From contig NZ_JACAWV010000023.1 of assembly GCF_013390595.1 (NCBI RefSeq), forward strand, positions 62,001 to 126,000: DNA of 64,000 nucleotides, given 5' to 3'. Below, one piece after another: positions 18,394 through 26,708 of the stretch; position 1 is the stretch's first letter, and each line of letters starts with the position of its first letter. The notes under the pieces were generated by a model, which did no database searches, was not told the origin of the DNA, and worked only from the letters and a program-made list of their open reading frames with translations. The DNA is from Rhizobium sp. RM (GTDB taxonomy: Bacteria > Pseudomonadota > Alphaproteobacteria > Rhizobiales > Rhizobiaceae). Position numbers and translations under genes: made by a program.

Positions 18394-19191
18394 ATGAAAC
18401 GGCTTCTTGTTACCGGAGCGGCAGGTCAGCTTGGCCAGGTTATGCGACAGCGCCTCGCACATCTTGCCGACGTCATCCGGGTTGCCGACATCGCACCTCT
18501 GGAAAAGCCGGGCCTGAATGAGGAATGTGTTCAATGTGACCTTTCCGATGCGGCCGCGGTCAAGGACATGGTGGCTGGTTGCGACGGCATCATCCATTTC
18601 GGTGGCGTTTCGGTGGAGCGCCCCTTCGAACAGATCCTTCAGGGCAACATCATTGGCCTTTACAATCTTTATGAAGCTGCACGGGCGCACGGACAGCCTC
18701 GTATCGTGTTTGCAAGTTCCAATCATACGATTGGCTACTACGCGCAGACCGAGCGGCTGACACACGACGTTCCGTTTCGCCCTGACGGGCTCTATGGTGT
18801 TTCCAAATGCTTCGGCGAGGCGCTGGCGCGCATGTACTTCGAAAAATTCGGCCAGGAGACCGCACTGGTGCGGATCGGTTCGTGCACACCCGAACCGGCA
18901 AATCACCGGATGTTATCGAGCTGGTTTTCACACGATGATTTTACGTCGCTGATCGAAGCCGTGTATCGCGCACCCATTCTCGGCTGCCCTGTCATCTGGG
19001 GCGCATCCGCCAATGACGCCAGCTGGTGGGACAATTCGCATGTCGGTTATCTCGGATGGAAACCGAAAGACAATGCGGAAAGCTTTAGACAGCACATCGA
19101 TGCAACTGTACCCAGACCGGCTGCAACGGACGCTGTGGCACGGTTTCAGGGCGGCGTATTTATCGACAATCCGATTTTTACCGAGAATTGA
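18394..19191 (+). CDS. udh: Uronate dehydrogenase
   Basis: 265 aa extended SDR with TGAAGQLG (7-14), GNIIGLYNLYEAARA, and YGVSK (Tyr134, Lys138); length, motifs and the ending FVDNPIF-like tail agree with A. fabrum Udh (Atu3143). It oxidises D-galacturonate or D-glucuronate with NAD to the aldaro-1,5-lactone, the first step of the oxidative route continued by gli, gci and kdgD. GGAGG lies 9 bases before the ATG. Divergent from kduI. Confidence 0.93.
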   Translation: MKRLLVTGAAGQLGQVMRQRLAHLADVIRVADIAPLEKPGLNEECVQCDLSDAAAVKDMVAGCDGIIHFGGVSVERPFEQILQGNIIGLYNLYEAARAHGQPRIVFASSNHTIGYYAQTERLTHDVPFRPDGLYGVSKCFGEALARMYFEKFGQETALVRIGSCTPEPANHRMLSSWFSHDDFTSLIEAVYRAPILGCPVIWGASANDASWWDNSHVGYLGWKPKDNAESFRQHIDATVPRPAATDAVARFQGGVFIDNPIFTEN

Positions 19192-19330
19192 AACCATGAC
19201 CACACGCGTCTGCGGCATCGGAACGAAGACTTGAGTAAAATTTGCAGCGACTGAAGATTGCGCGTCGTGGCGCGATTGGCGTATCCGAAGGCTTCAACGA
19301 ACCCTGTTCCTCCATGAAACGGCCCTGACC

Positions 19331-20074
19331 ATGACAAAAGCGATCGTATCCGAACCAGTAGCACCGCAAGGCAGGACCCTTGTGGTGAAGGTGTCGGACG
19401 AACTGCGCAGCCAGATTGTCAAAGGCCGTTACAAAACCGGTGACCGCCTGCCGTCCGAGGCACAATTGACGCAGGAGTTTGGCGTCAGCCGGACCGTCGT
19501 CCGTGAGGCCATCGCCGCCTTGCGGTCTGATGGTCTTGTTGAGCCCCGTCAGGGTGCCGGAGTTTTTGTGCTGGAGCCGCCAGCTGCCGAACGCCGCCCG
19601 TTCGACAATGTGGACCTCGCTCGTGTCTCATCGTTGATTGAAATGCTGGAACTGCGGACAGCCGTGGAAGGTGATGCTGCAGGTCTTGCCGCAGTTCGCC
19701 GTTCTCCCGCGCAGGAAGAGAAGATCATCGAGGCTTTTGACGCCTTTCGCAGCAGCGCCGCAAAAGGATCGCCGACAGCAGAGGCAGACTTTGCCTTTCA
19801 TCTTGCCATCGCGAATGCAGCCAATAACCCCCGCTTCAGCGAGTTCCTCGAAGTCCTCGGAGCGACACTAATTCCGCGCCGCGCCGTCTCCAAAGACGGC
19901 GCCGAAAAGGTGCTGTCACCTGAGGACCTCGAACGCCTCGTTGGCGAACATGAAGCTATCCTGATCGCCATTCAGGATGGCGATGAGGAAGCGGCCCGCG
20001 CAGCAATGCGCCTTCATCTGAAAAACAGCCAGATGCGGTATCGCGCCATGCTGCGAACACCGCGTTCGATTTGA
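19331..20074 (+). CDS. GntR/FadR-family regulator of uronate catabolism
   Basis: 247 aa. N-terminal winged helix (about 20-85: GDRLPSEAQLTQEFGVSRTVVREAIAAL-type recognition region, then GLVEPRQGAGVFV) and a C-terminal all-helical FCD ligand-binding domain. It lies between udh and kdgF, and is the best candidate to bind the palindromes at 16659 and 18320. It may correspond to the GntR-type repressor (GguR) described for the A. fabrum locus, but I cannot confirm that from sequence. No strong ribosome site precedes the ATG. Confidence 0.85.
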   Translation: MTKAIVSEPVAPQGRTLVVKVSDELRSQIVKGRYKTGDRLPSEAQLTQEFGVSRTVVREAIAALRSDGLVEPRQGAGVFVLEPPAAERRPFDNVDLARVSSLIEMLELRTAVEGDAAGLAAVRRSPAQEEKIIEAFDAFRSSAAKGSPTAEADFAFHLAIANAANNPRFSEFLEVLGATLIPRRAVSKDGAEKVLSPEDLERLVGEHEAILIAIQDGDEEAARAAMRLHLKNSQMRYRAMLRTPRSI

Positions 20075-20101
20075 TCAGCATTTCTATAGAGGAGAATGAA
20101 T

Positions 20102-20416
20102 ATGCAGCTTCCCGCCTTCCCGACGGTGTCCCCGGATCAGGGTGTCCAGCGAACCGTACTCTCGGAAGCGGCCGAATTGATGGTCGTTTCGTTTCGTTTT
20201 GAAAAGGACGCCGAAGGCAAGTTGCACAGCCATCCCCATGTTCAGTCCACCTATGTTGCCAGCGGTCGCTTCCGGTTTTTCCGCAATGGCGAAGCCTACG
20301 AGCTGAAGCAGGGCGATAGTCTGGTTATCCCTGGCAATGTCGAGCATGGTTGCCTCTGCCTGGAACAGGGCGAACTGATTGACTGCTTCACCCCGCGTCG
20401 GGATGACTTCCTGTAA
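20102..20416 (+). CDS. kdgF: KdgF-like cupin, ring-opening of unsaturated uronates
   Basis: 104 aa single cupin. Metal ligands fit KdgF: His42, His44, Gln48 (LHSHPHVQSTYV) and His82 (NVEHGCL). KdgF turns 4,5-unsaturated monouronates from pectin or alginate lyases into the linear keto-deoxy-uronate used by KduI. The start is the second of two close ATGs: GAGGAG is 7 bases before 20102 but only 1 base before 20096. Follows the GntR gene by 27 bp, likely the same transcript. Confidence 0.85.
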   Translation: MQLPAFPTVSPDQGVQRTVLSEAAELMVVSFRFEKDAEGKLHSHPHVQSTYVASGRFRFFRNGEAYELKQGDSLVIPGNVEHGCLCLEQGELIDCFTPRRDDFL

Positions 20417-20424
20417 GACGTCAT

Positions 20425-20466
20425 AAAAACGTAGCCTCAGCGCAGAGAAAGATCTCTCAGGCTACG
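20425..20466 (-). terminator. Terminator between kdgF and the M24 peptidase gene
   Basis: Stem CGTAGCCT/AGGCTACG with an inner AGAGA/TCTCT pairing; on the minus strand it is followed by TTTTT. The peptidase stop codon lies within the outer stem. Without a plus-strand T-run it serves kdgF less well. Confidence 0.65.
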
Positions 20467-21669
20467 TGGCAGGCTCGTCATGCATTCGGCCCCGGTGGCC
20501 GTTATGAGGAATTGATCCTCAATCATCAGGGCACCCAGCCCTTCGCCGTAAAAAGGCGCTTCAACAGCAACGACCATGCCGGGTTCGATGATCTCGGCAT
20601 TGTCGCTCGAGAAAAACGGCCACTCCTCGATACCAACGCCGCCGCCAACCGAATGGCCGAAATGCCCCCGGAAATACTCACCAAACCCATTGCTCCGCAT
20701 GGCCGTCAGCATTGTGGCATGGACGGCGCCAAAACTGTTGCCTGGGCGCAGCGCATCAACGCCGTCTGCAAATGCATCTTCCAGTGCTGCGAAGACATCC
20801 GCGGCAAGAGAGCTGACCGGACCGAAGGAGAAGGTTCTCGCGCCATCCGACGAATATCCGTCGACCAGCGTTCCGACATCCGCCTTGATCAGCGCGCCCG
20901 GCGTGACAACTGCCGTCATGTCAGACAAGGCAGGTCCAACCGAAATATAATCCCAATGGCCACTCAACGAAAATCCGTTCTTGCTGGCATAGGCTTGCGC
21001 ACCGGCTTTCCACGCGGCTGAAAGGCTGGAGAGCGTCGCACCTGGGCGGACTTCCTCTGCCAGGCTGACGAGACCCGCTTCTGCCGCACGCGCCGCCCGC
21101 CGCAGACGTTCTATCTCCACCGACGATTTTATGACACGCAAACGGCGCAGTGTTTCTGATCCATCGACCCAGACAACGTCGGGCAGAGCACGTTTCAGCG
21201 CATCGAAATCAGCCGCTGGCATGAATTCGAGATCAGCCCCGATACGCCCCTTTGCAAGCCCACGCTCGTTGAGCACCTCGCGTAACAGCGTAAAACAAGC
21301 CGAACGGTCGAACGTCTCAGGCCGAAAGCCACCACTGTGGGAACGCCGGTAGGCGTCATCGATCTGCGCCAACTCTTCAACACCGGAAAAGTCGACGATA
21401 TCAATCCAGATGCGATGGCTGCGAATGTCGACGTTTGGCGCAACCTTTCGGACTGATGGAGCAGCATGGTCGCTGACAATGGCTGCGAGAGGGGCGGTCG
21501 CATCGGAAGGAACGAGTGCAATGGCTGAGCCTGCCCTGCCCCACATGGTTGCGACACCAGCCTGGGCACCAATTGCATAACGGAAAGCCTCTGGCTGGAA
21601 GAGCACCAGCGCATCAAGCCCGGCTTCGCGCATCAAGGTTTCGGCACGGTTCCGGTTGATATCGCTCAT
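20437..21669 (-). CDS. M24-family aminopeptidase/creatinase-fold hydrolase
   Basis: 410 aa. N-terminal creatinase-like domain (about 1-170) and C-terminal pita-bread domain with candidate metal ligands: two Asp in KADVGTLVDGYSSDG, His in HFGHSVGGGVG, Glu in VAVEAPFYGE and Glu in LMIEDQFL. Xaa-Pro peptidase or another C-N hydrolase (creatinase-like) are both possible. It stands alone on the minus strand between kdgF and the next operon, with its own terminator. Confidence 0.8.
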   Translation of the reverse strand: MSDINRNRAETLMREAGLDALVLFQPEAFRYAIGAQAGVATMWGRAGSAIALVPSDATAPLAAIVSDHAAPSVRKVAPNVDIRSHRIWIDIVDFSGVEELAQIDDAYRRSHSGGFRPETFDRSACFTLLREVLNERGLAKGRIGADLEFMPAADFDALKRALPDVVWVDGSETLRRLRVIKSSVEIERLRRAARAAEAGLVSLAEEVRPGATLSSLSAAWKAGAQAYASKNGFSLSGHWDYISVGPALSDMTAVVTPGALIKADVGTLVDGYSSDGARTFSFGPVSSLAADVFAALEDAFADGVDALRPGNSFGAVHATMLTAMRSNGFGEYFRGHFGHSVGGGVGIEEWPFFSSDNAEIIEPGMVVAVEAPFYGEGLGALMIEDQFLITATGAECMTSLPRSLRDLSLR

Positions 21670-21748
21670 GAAGCCTCCGCAAGCCTGTTCTACTCGCAGC
21701 GCGAGCAGAGTTCATCCGGCTTTCGCTTTAGCAGCCATCAGAAATATT

Positions 21749-21775
21749 AAAAAGGCGGGAGATCGCTCTCCCGCC
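21749..21775 (-). terminator. Terminator behind the oxidoreductase fusion
   Basis: Stem GGCGGGAGA/TCTCCCGCC with a 4-base loop followed on the minus strand by TTTTT, 7 bases after the stop at 21783. A textbook intrinsic terminator ending the 21783-27980 operon. Confidence 0.85.
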
Positions 21776-21782
21776 TATTGTT

Positions 21783-23786
21783 TTAAGCCGCCAGGCGTTT
21801 GAGCTGATCTTCGGTTAGGCTGATGTCGAGTGCGGAAAGGCTATCCTCCAGCTCGGCAATAGTGCGTGGGCCAATCAGCGGGATAACCGGGAACGGCTGA
21901 GCAATCACATAAGCCAAGGCAATGTGGATCGGCAGGCGACCGAGTTCCTGCCCAAGCTCGATTGCCCTGTCACGACGCTCGAAATTGCGATCCGAATACC
22001 AGACACGCACGATTTCCTCGTCGTCCCGCTTGTCTCGACCGGCCCGATCCGTGAAGAAACCGCGCCCTTGGCTGGACCATGCAAAATTGGGAACGTTGCG
22101 GGCGTTCAGCCACGTTTTCCAGTCGTCATTGGATGCGGCTACACATCCGGCCCAGATCGGGTCCAGCATCTCGGCGAGTGAAAAGTTGTTGGAAAGTGCG
22201 GCCGGCTGCTGCTTGCCATTCTTCTGGGCGTAGGCAGCCGCTTCGTCCATCCGCTCCCGCGTCCAGTTCGAGCCACCGAAGATGCCGCGAATGCGTCCAC
22301 GCCTTACCTCGGCGTCCATCGCGTCGACGAATTCACCGACCGGCACCTCAAGATTATCGCGATGCATGAAATAAACATCGACGTAGTCCGTCTTCAACCT
22401 TTCCAGTGACTGATCAAGTTGCTTGGAGATCATGTCAGGATAGCAAAGCGGCGAATGGGCGCCTTTGCCGATCAGGACAATCTCCTCGCGCGGCACGTTC
22501 CGGCTCGTATGCCAATCGCCAAAGATCGCCTCGGTCTTGCCACCACCGTAGACGTAGGCGGTATCAAAAAGATTGCCGCCTGCCTCGTAAAAGGCATCGA
22601 GTGTCAGCGAAGCGGATGCAAAATTCGGGAAAAATTCAAATCCGAGCGCGACGACGGAAGCCGGTTTTGAAATCCCCGGGATCTGGCGTTTCGGCACGGC
22701 GTTGCCTGCTTCGACCTTGCCTCCGGCGATATTGGTGGTCCGCATGGACGCCTTCTCGACCCCGTATTCAAGTCCAACGGCTGCACGCCACTGATCCATG
22801 ACCCTGAGATTGCCGAGGGTGTCCGCCCATGTCATGCCGGGGGCTTCAAACTCCTGCCTGCCCTCACGGATCGCCTTGCCCGCAGCATCGACCTCAAATG
22901 AATAAAGCCAACGATCCTCCGGCACCTCTATGGTTTCCGTCTCCGACCCCTTGATGATGTCGATCCGGCCAACGCCACCCTTATGACCCGAGGCAAACCA
23001 GAAGTCCTTGACCTCGATGCGCCCCTCAGACCCGATGATCCGAAGCACGTTATCCTGTGAAGCCATGATCGAGCATGAGACCTCCGCGACAATGCCATTT
23101 GGAAATTTCAAAACCGCCGAGGCCCATTCATCAACGCCGGATTGGCCGAGATAAGCCGCGCCAGAAACCTTATCCGGCTCTGCAAAAGCTTTTCCATCGG
23201 CAACTCCAGCCACAAGTCTTGCCATCGACACGGGGTAGCCACCGACATCGAGGATACCTCCTCCGGCCATCGCGTTGGCAAAAAGCCTGTGGTCAGGTCG
23301 GAAGGTGCCCATATTGAAGCCGAAGCTCGAGCGGATGATGCGGATGTCGCCGACAGCACGCTTCCTGATCAACTCGACCAATTTGGCAGTCTGTGGATGC
23401 AGGCGGTACATATAGGCCTCACCTGCAAAGACGCCGGCCTTTTTCGCCTCGTGGAAAATCGCGTCCGCATCATAGGCTGAAAGCGCGATCGGCTTTTCGA
23501 CAAGGACATGTTTGCCCGCCCTGATTGCCTTGATTGCCCACTCCGCGTGGCCCGTATGGGGCGTGGCGATATAAACGGCGTCGATCAGCGGATCAACGAG
23601 CAGAGCCTCATAGCCCTTGATGATGCGGGCACCGGCGAAAGCCTCTGCGAGCCCCGGCTTATCAGGGTTGCGTGTCGCTATTGCCTCAAGCTTACCCGTA
23701 GTGGAGTGCGCTATACCGTCTGCAAAAGTCCGCGCGATGGTACCTGGACCAATAATGCCCCAGCGGATCGGTTGGTCGGTCGTCAT
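21783..23786 (-). CDS. Fusion: Gfo/Idh/MocA oxidoreductase plus aldo/keto reductase
   Basis: 667 aa, two complete enzymes in one chain. Residues 1-340 are Gfo/Idh/MocA: Rossmann start WGIIGPGTIA, EKP (97-99), and the dimer domain with GGGILDVGGYPV. After a 30-residue linker, about 370-667 form an aldo/keto reductase with the full tetrad Asp408, Tyr413, Lys441 and His475. No frameshift is needed. Both halves use NAD(P)H, so the protein may carry out two successive oxidation-reductions on one sugar, or recycle its cofactor. Last gene of a sugar ABC operon (23826-27980), so the substrate is presumably the imported sugar. Confidence 0.88.
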   Translation of the reverse strand: MTTDQPIRWGIIGPGTIARTFADGIAHSTTGKLEAIATRNPDKPGLAEAFAGARIIKGYEALLVDPLIDAVYIATPHTGHAEWAIKAIRAGKHVLVEKPIALSAYDADAIFHEAKKAGVFAGEAYMYRLHPQTAKLVELIRKRAVGDIRIIRSSFGFNMGTFRPDHRLFANAMAGGGILDVGGYPVSMARLVAGVADGKAFAEPDKVSGAAYLGQSGVDEWASAVLKFPNGIVAEVSCSIMASQDNVLRIIGSEGRIEVKDFWFASGHKGGVGRIDIIKGSETETIEVPEDRWLYSFEVDAAGKAIREGRQEFEAPGMTWADTLGNLRVMDQWRAAVGLEYGVEKASMRTTNIAGGKVEAGNAVPKRQIPGISKPASVVALGFEFFPNFASASLTLDAFYEAGGNLFDTAYVYGGGKTEAIFGDWHTSRNVPREEIVLIGKGAHSPLCYPDMISKQLDQSLERLKTDYVDVYFMHRDNLEVPVGEFVDAMDAEVRRGRIRGIFGGSNWTRERMDEAAAYAQKNGKQQPAALSNNFSLAEMLDPIWAGCVAASNDDWKTWLNARNVPNFAWSSQGRGFFTDRAGRDKRDDEEIVRVWYSDRNFERRDRAIELGQELGRLPIHIALAYVIAQPFPVIPLIGPRTIAELEDSLSALDISLTEDQLKRLAA

Positions 23787-23825
23787 GAAAAACCTCGTAT
23801 GTTCCTGGATGGTTCTTGGGAAAGT

Positions 23826-24911
23826 TCAGCGCAAACGCGCGCCATTGCTGTCGAAAAGAAATGTTTTGCGAGCCATCAGGCCCACGGTCAGTTGATCGCG
23901 CTTGCCAACGTCGCGCGATTCAGGCCGTTCAACGATGAGTGGCTCACCGCCTGCCGTACCGGCATAGACATAGCTGGTATTGCCGAGATGCTCGGCCACA
24001 TCGACATGAAGCGGGAGGTCGGCATCGCCAGAACCGGCTTCGGTGAAATGTTCGGGCCTAATTCCCAATGCAACCTTTGTCCCCTCGGGGATTGGGCTTT
24101 CAACAGCAAGCGAAAGCCGCACTGTGGGGTCGCTCGTCAACGCGACGGTCGCATCATTCATGCCGCTGGCAATGACTGTCGCATCGAGGAAGTTCATTTT
24201 TGGCGAACCAACAAAACCTGCAACAAACCGGTTGGTGGGATCATCGTAAAGATCGAGTGGAGCACCCACCTGCTCGATATTTCCGGACCGCAACACGACG
24301 ATCTTGTCGGCCAGTGTCATGGCTTCCGTCTGATCGTGGGTGACATAGATCATCGTCGTGCCGAGTTGCTTGTGCAGGCGCGAAATTTCCACCCGCATCT
24401 GGACGCGCAGTTCTGCATCGAGGTTTGATAACGGCTCATCAAAAAGAAAGACCTGCGGTTCGCGGACGATCGCTCTGCCAATCGCCACACGTTGCCTCTG
24501 ACCGCCAGAAAGCTGTTTGGGCCGGCGTTCCATCAACTCATTGATTTGCAAAATCTCGGCCGCGCGTGCGACACGCTTTTCGGTATCGGCTTTCGGGTTG
24601 CCGTTCATCCTGAGGCCGAAAGAGAGGTTTTCCCTGACAGTCATGTGCGGATAAAGCGCATATGACTGAAAGACCATGGCAATGCCGCGATCAGCCGGAT
24701 CAGCATCGTTGACGGTCCGTCCAGCGATGCTGATATCGCCGTCCGAGATATCCTCCAAACCGGCAATCATGCGCAGCAGCGTCGACTTCCCACAGCCGGA
24801 CGGGCCGACAAAAACCACAAATTCACCATCCGCGATTTCCAGATCGGCACCATGGATAACCTCAAGCGCACCGTAGCGCTTGATGACCTTTTTGAGCGAA
24901 AGTTCCGCCAT
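23826..24911 (-). CDS. Sugar ABC importer ATPase (MalK/UgpC type)
   Basis: 361 aa with canonical Walker A GPSGCGKST, Q-loop VFQSYALYPHM, signature LSGGQRQRVAIGRAI, Walker B FLFDEPLSNLD, and a C-terminal TOBE domain. AAGGAGG precedes the ATG. Energises the permeases 24924-26617. Confidence 0.92.
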   Translation of the reverse strand: MAELSLKKVIKRYGALEVIHGADLEIADGEFVVFVGPSGCGKSTLLRMIAGLEDISDGDISIAGRTVNDADPADRGIAMVFQSYALYPHMTVRENLSFGLRMNGNPKADTEKRVARAAEILQINELMERRPKQLSGGQRQRVAIGRAIVREPQVFLFDEPLSNLDAELRVQMRVEISRLHKQLGTTMIYVTHDQTEAMTLADKIVVLRSGNIEQVGAPLDLYDDPTNRFVAGFVGSPKMNFLDATVIASGMNDATVALTSDPTVRLSLAVESPIPEGTKVALGIRPEHFTEAGSGDADLPLHVDVAEHLGNTSYVYAGTAGGEPLIVERPESRDVGKRDQLTVGLMARKTFLFDSNGARLR

Positions 24912-24923
24912 GCGGCCTCCTTC

Positions 24924-25760
24924 TTACTTGACCGCACCGGCGGAGATGCCGGCGATGAAATGACGTTGCAGAAAGACGAACACCACGAGGATTGGTGCGG
25001 TGAGCAGGACAGCCCCCGCCATGATGCCGCCCCATGAAACCTTGGTGAGCCCGATGAGGGTGCCAAGAGCCACGGGTGCGGTCATCATTCCTGGGCGGGA
25101 ATTGATGAGGAGCGGCCAGAGGTAGTTGTTCCATGACGCCAGAAAGAGAATGATCGATAAGGCAGCCATGGTGGGCCGTGCGAGTGGCAGGGCAACGCGC
25201 AGGAATATCTGCCATTCCTTTACACCTTCGACACGCGCCGCATCGAAAAGCTCAGTCGGCATCATGGAGAAGGATTGGCGCATGAAGAGCACGCCAAGCG
25301 AGTTGAACAGAGGCGGTACGATCAATGCCACCCATGTGTTGGCGAGCTTGAACTCGCGCGCCACCATGATGAACTGCGGGATGACGACAACGGCGAAGGG
25401 CAGTGTGATTGTCCCGAGAATAATTGCGACGACAACCGTCTTGCCTGCAAAGCGGTAGCGCGCCAACGCCCAGCCCGCCATTGATGTCAGGAAAACAGAA
25501 AGGATCGTATAGATCACCGCGACGGTGATCGAGATGAACATGGCCCTCAAAAAATTCGTATCTGCCTGAAGGTTTCTGAAATTCTCGAGGAAGTTCGTGG
25601 AGGGCACCAGCACGATATCGGGGCTGAAAATGCCGTAGTCCGGCATCGTTGAAAACACGAACATCATCCAGAGCGGAAACAGCCAGATAATAGCAAGAGG
25701 CGTCAGAACTGCATGCAGACTGAGTTTCTGCCAGAACAGGGATTTCGACTTCGATCTCAT
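24924..25760 (-). CDS. Sugar ABC importer permease, MalG-like
   Basis: 278 aa from the ATG at 25760, which overlaps the partner stop as ATGA (a start seven codons earlier is not needed). Six membrane segments; EAA loop FDAARVEGVKEWQIFLRVALP. Confidence 0.9.
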   Translation of the reverse strand: MRSKSKSLFWQKLSLHAVLTPLAIIWLFPLWMMFVFSTMPDYGIFSPDIVLVPSTNFLENFRNLQADTNFLRAMFISITVAVIYTILSVFLTSMAGWALARYRFAGKTVVVAIILGTITLPFAVVVIPQFIMVAREFKLANTWVALIVPPLFNSLGVLFMRQSFSMMPTELFDAARVEGVKEWQIFLRVALPLARPTMAALSIILFLASWNNYLWPLLINSRPGMMTAPVALGTLIGLTKVSWGGIMAGAVLLTAPILVVFVFLQRHFIAGISAGAVK

Positions 25761-26617
25761 TTCGGCTCCCTCCCGATCCATAGGTTGAGAAGCGAAATGG
25801 CGATGGCAAGCGCTGCCATTGTGTAGGCGATCGCAGACGCGTAGCCGAAATTCAAAGAGGTAAAGCCCTGTCGGTAGAGGAAGAGCCCCAGCGTTTCGGT
25901 ACCGCCGCCTGGTCCGCCACGATTGGTGATCAGGAATGGCTCGGCGAAGAGCTGCATTGTGCCGATGACGGAAAGAACCACGCAGAACAGGATGATCGGC
26001 TTCAAAAGTGGCAGCGTAATGTGAAAGAACTGCTGTCTCTTGCTGACCTTATCGAGTGTGGCTGCCTCGTAGACGTCGCCTGGAATGGATTGCAGCCCGG
26101 CCAGAATGATTATGGCGTTATAACCTGCCCAGCGCCATGTAACGGCAATAATAACAAGTGCCATGGCAGCGTTGGCATTGTCGAACCAGGAGATGGGTGA
26201 CAGGCCAACGGAGGTGATCAGCTTGTTGACGATACCGAAATCGGCACTGAACATCAGCCGAAACACCGCAGCGTAGGCAACCTCACCGACGACGACAGGT
26301 GCAAAGAACGCAAAGCGATAGAGTGGACGCACTTTCAGCAATGGCGAATTCAGCAGCACCGCCATGACCGTCGCTAGTGCGATCATCACAGGCACCTGAA
26401 TGACGAGTATGATCAGTGTGTTGTAGAGAGCATTGTAAAAGGCCGGATCGGCAACGAGCCTCCCCCAGTTGAGCGAGGGCGCGAACCGCCATGGATTGAT
26501 GCGCGTGTTCTGGAACGACAGCAAAAACGAACTGATGATCGGCCAGAGCCAGAAAGTTGCGAAGATCAGAAGATAGGGCGCAAGGAACGCGTAAGCGATC
26601 CTGTTCCTTGACGGCAT
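25757..26617 (-). CDS. Sugar ABC importer permease, MalF-like
   Basis: 286 aa, six membrane segments, EAA loop YEAATLDKVSKRQQFFHITLP. GGGAGG before the ATG. Separated from the binding-protein gene by a hairpin-bearing 91-bp gap. Confidence 0.9.
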   Translation of the reverse strand: MPSRNRIAYAFLAPYLLIFATFWLWPIISSFLLSFQNTRINPWRFAPSLNWGRLVADPAFYNALYNTLIILVIQVPVMIALATVMAVLLNSPLLKVRPLYRFAFFAPVVVGEVAYAAVFRLMFSADFGIVNKLITSVGLSPISWFDNANAAMALVIIAVTWRWAGYNAIIILAGLQSIPGDVYEAATLDKVSKRQQFFHITLPLLKPIILFCVVLSVIGTMQLFAEPFLITNRGGPGGGTETLGLFLYRQGFTSLNFGYASAIAYTMAALAIAISLLNLWIGREPK

Positions 26618-26672
26618 GACGACCTCCCGTTGCCGGTTCAGTAGATTGGGCCGGATGAATGACTTCGAACGC

Positions 26673-26700
26673 GGCGCCTGCCCGTATGGGAGCAGGCGCC
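26673..26700 (-). promoter_or_regulatory. Intercistronic hairpin behind the second binding-protein gene
   Basis: Perfect 9-bp arms GGCGCCTGC/GCAGGCGCC, with a further CCC/GGG pairing near the loop. No T-run follows, so a stabiliser of the binding-protein message is more likely than termination. Confidence 0.65.
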
Positions 26701-26708
26701 GTCCAATG

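Noticed and set aside
18256-18906. 216-codon minus-strand frame across the kduI start and antisense to udh
   Set aside because: udh is certain on the plus strand and the frame would cross the shared promoter region.
23508-24428. 306-codon plus-strand frame antisense to the oxidoreductase fusion and ATPase
   Set aside because: Spans the ends of two real genes on the other strand; no family resemblance.
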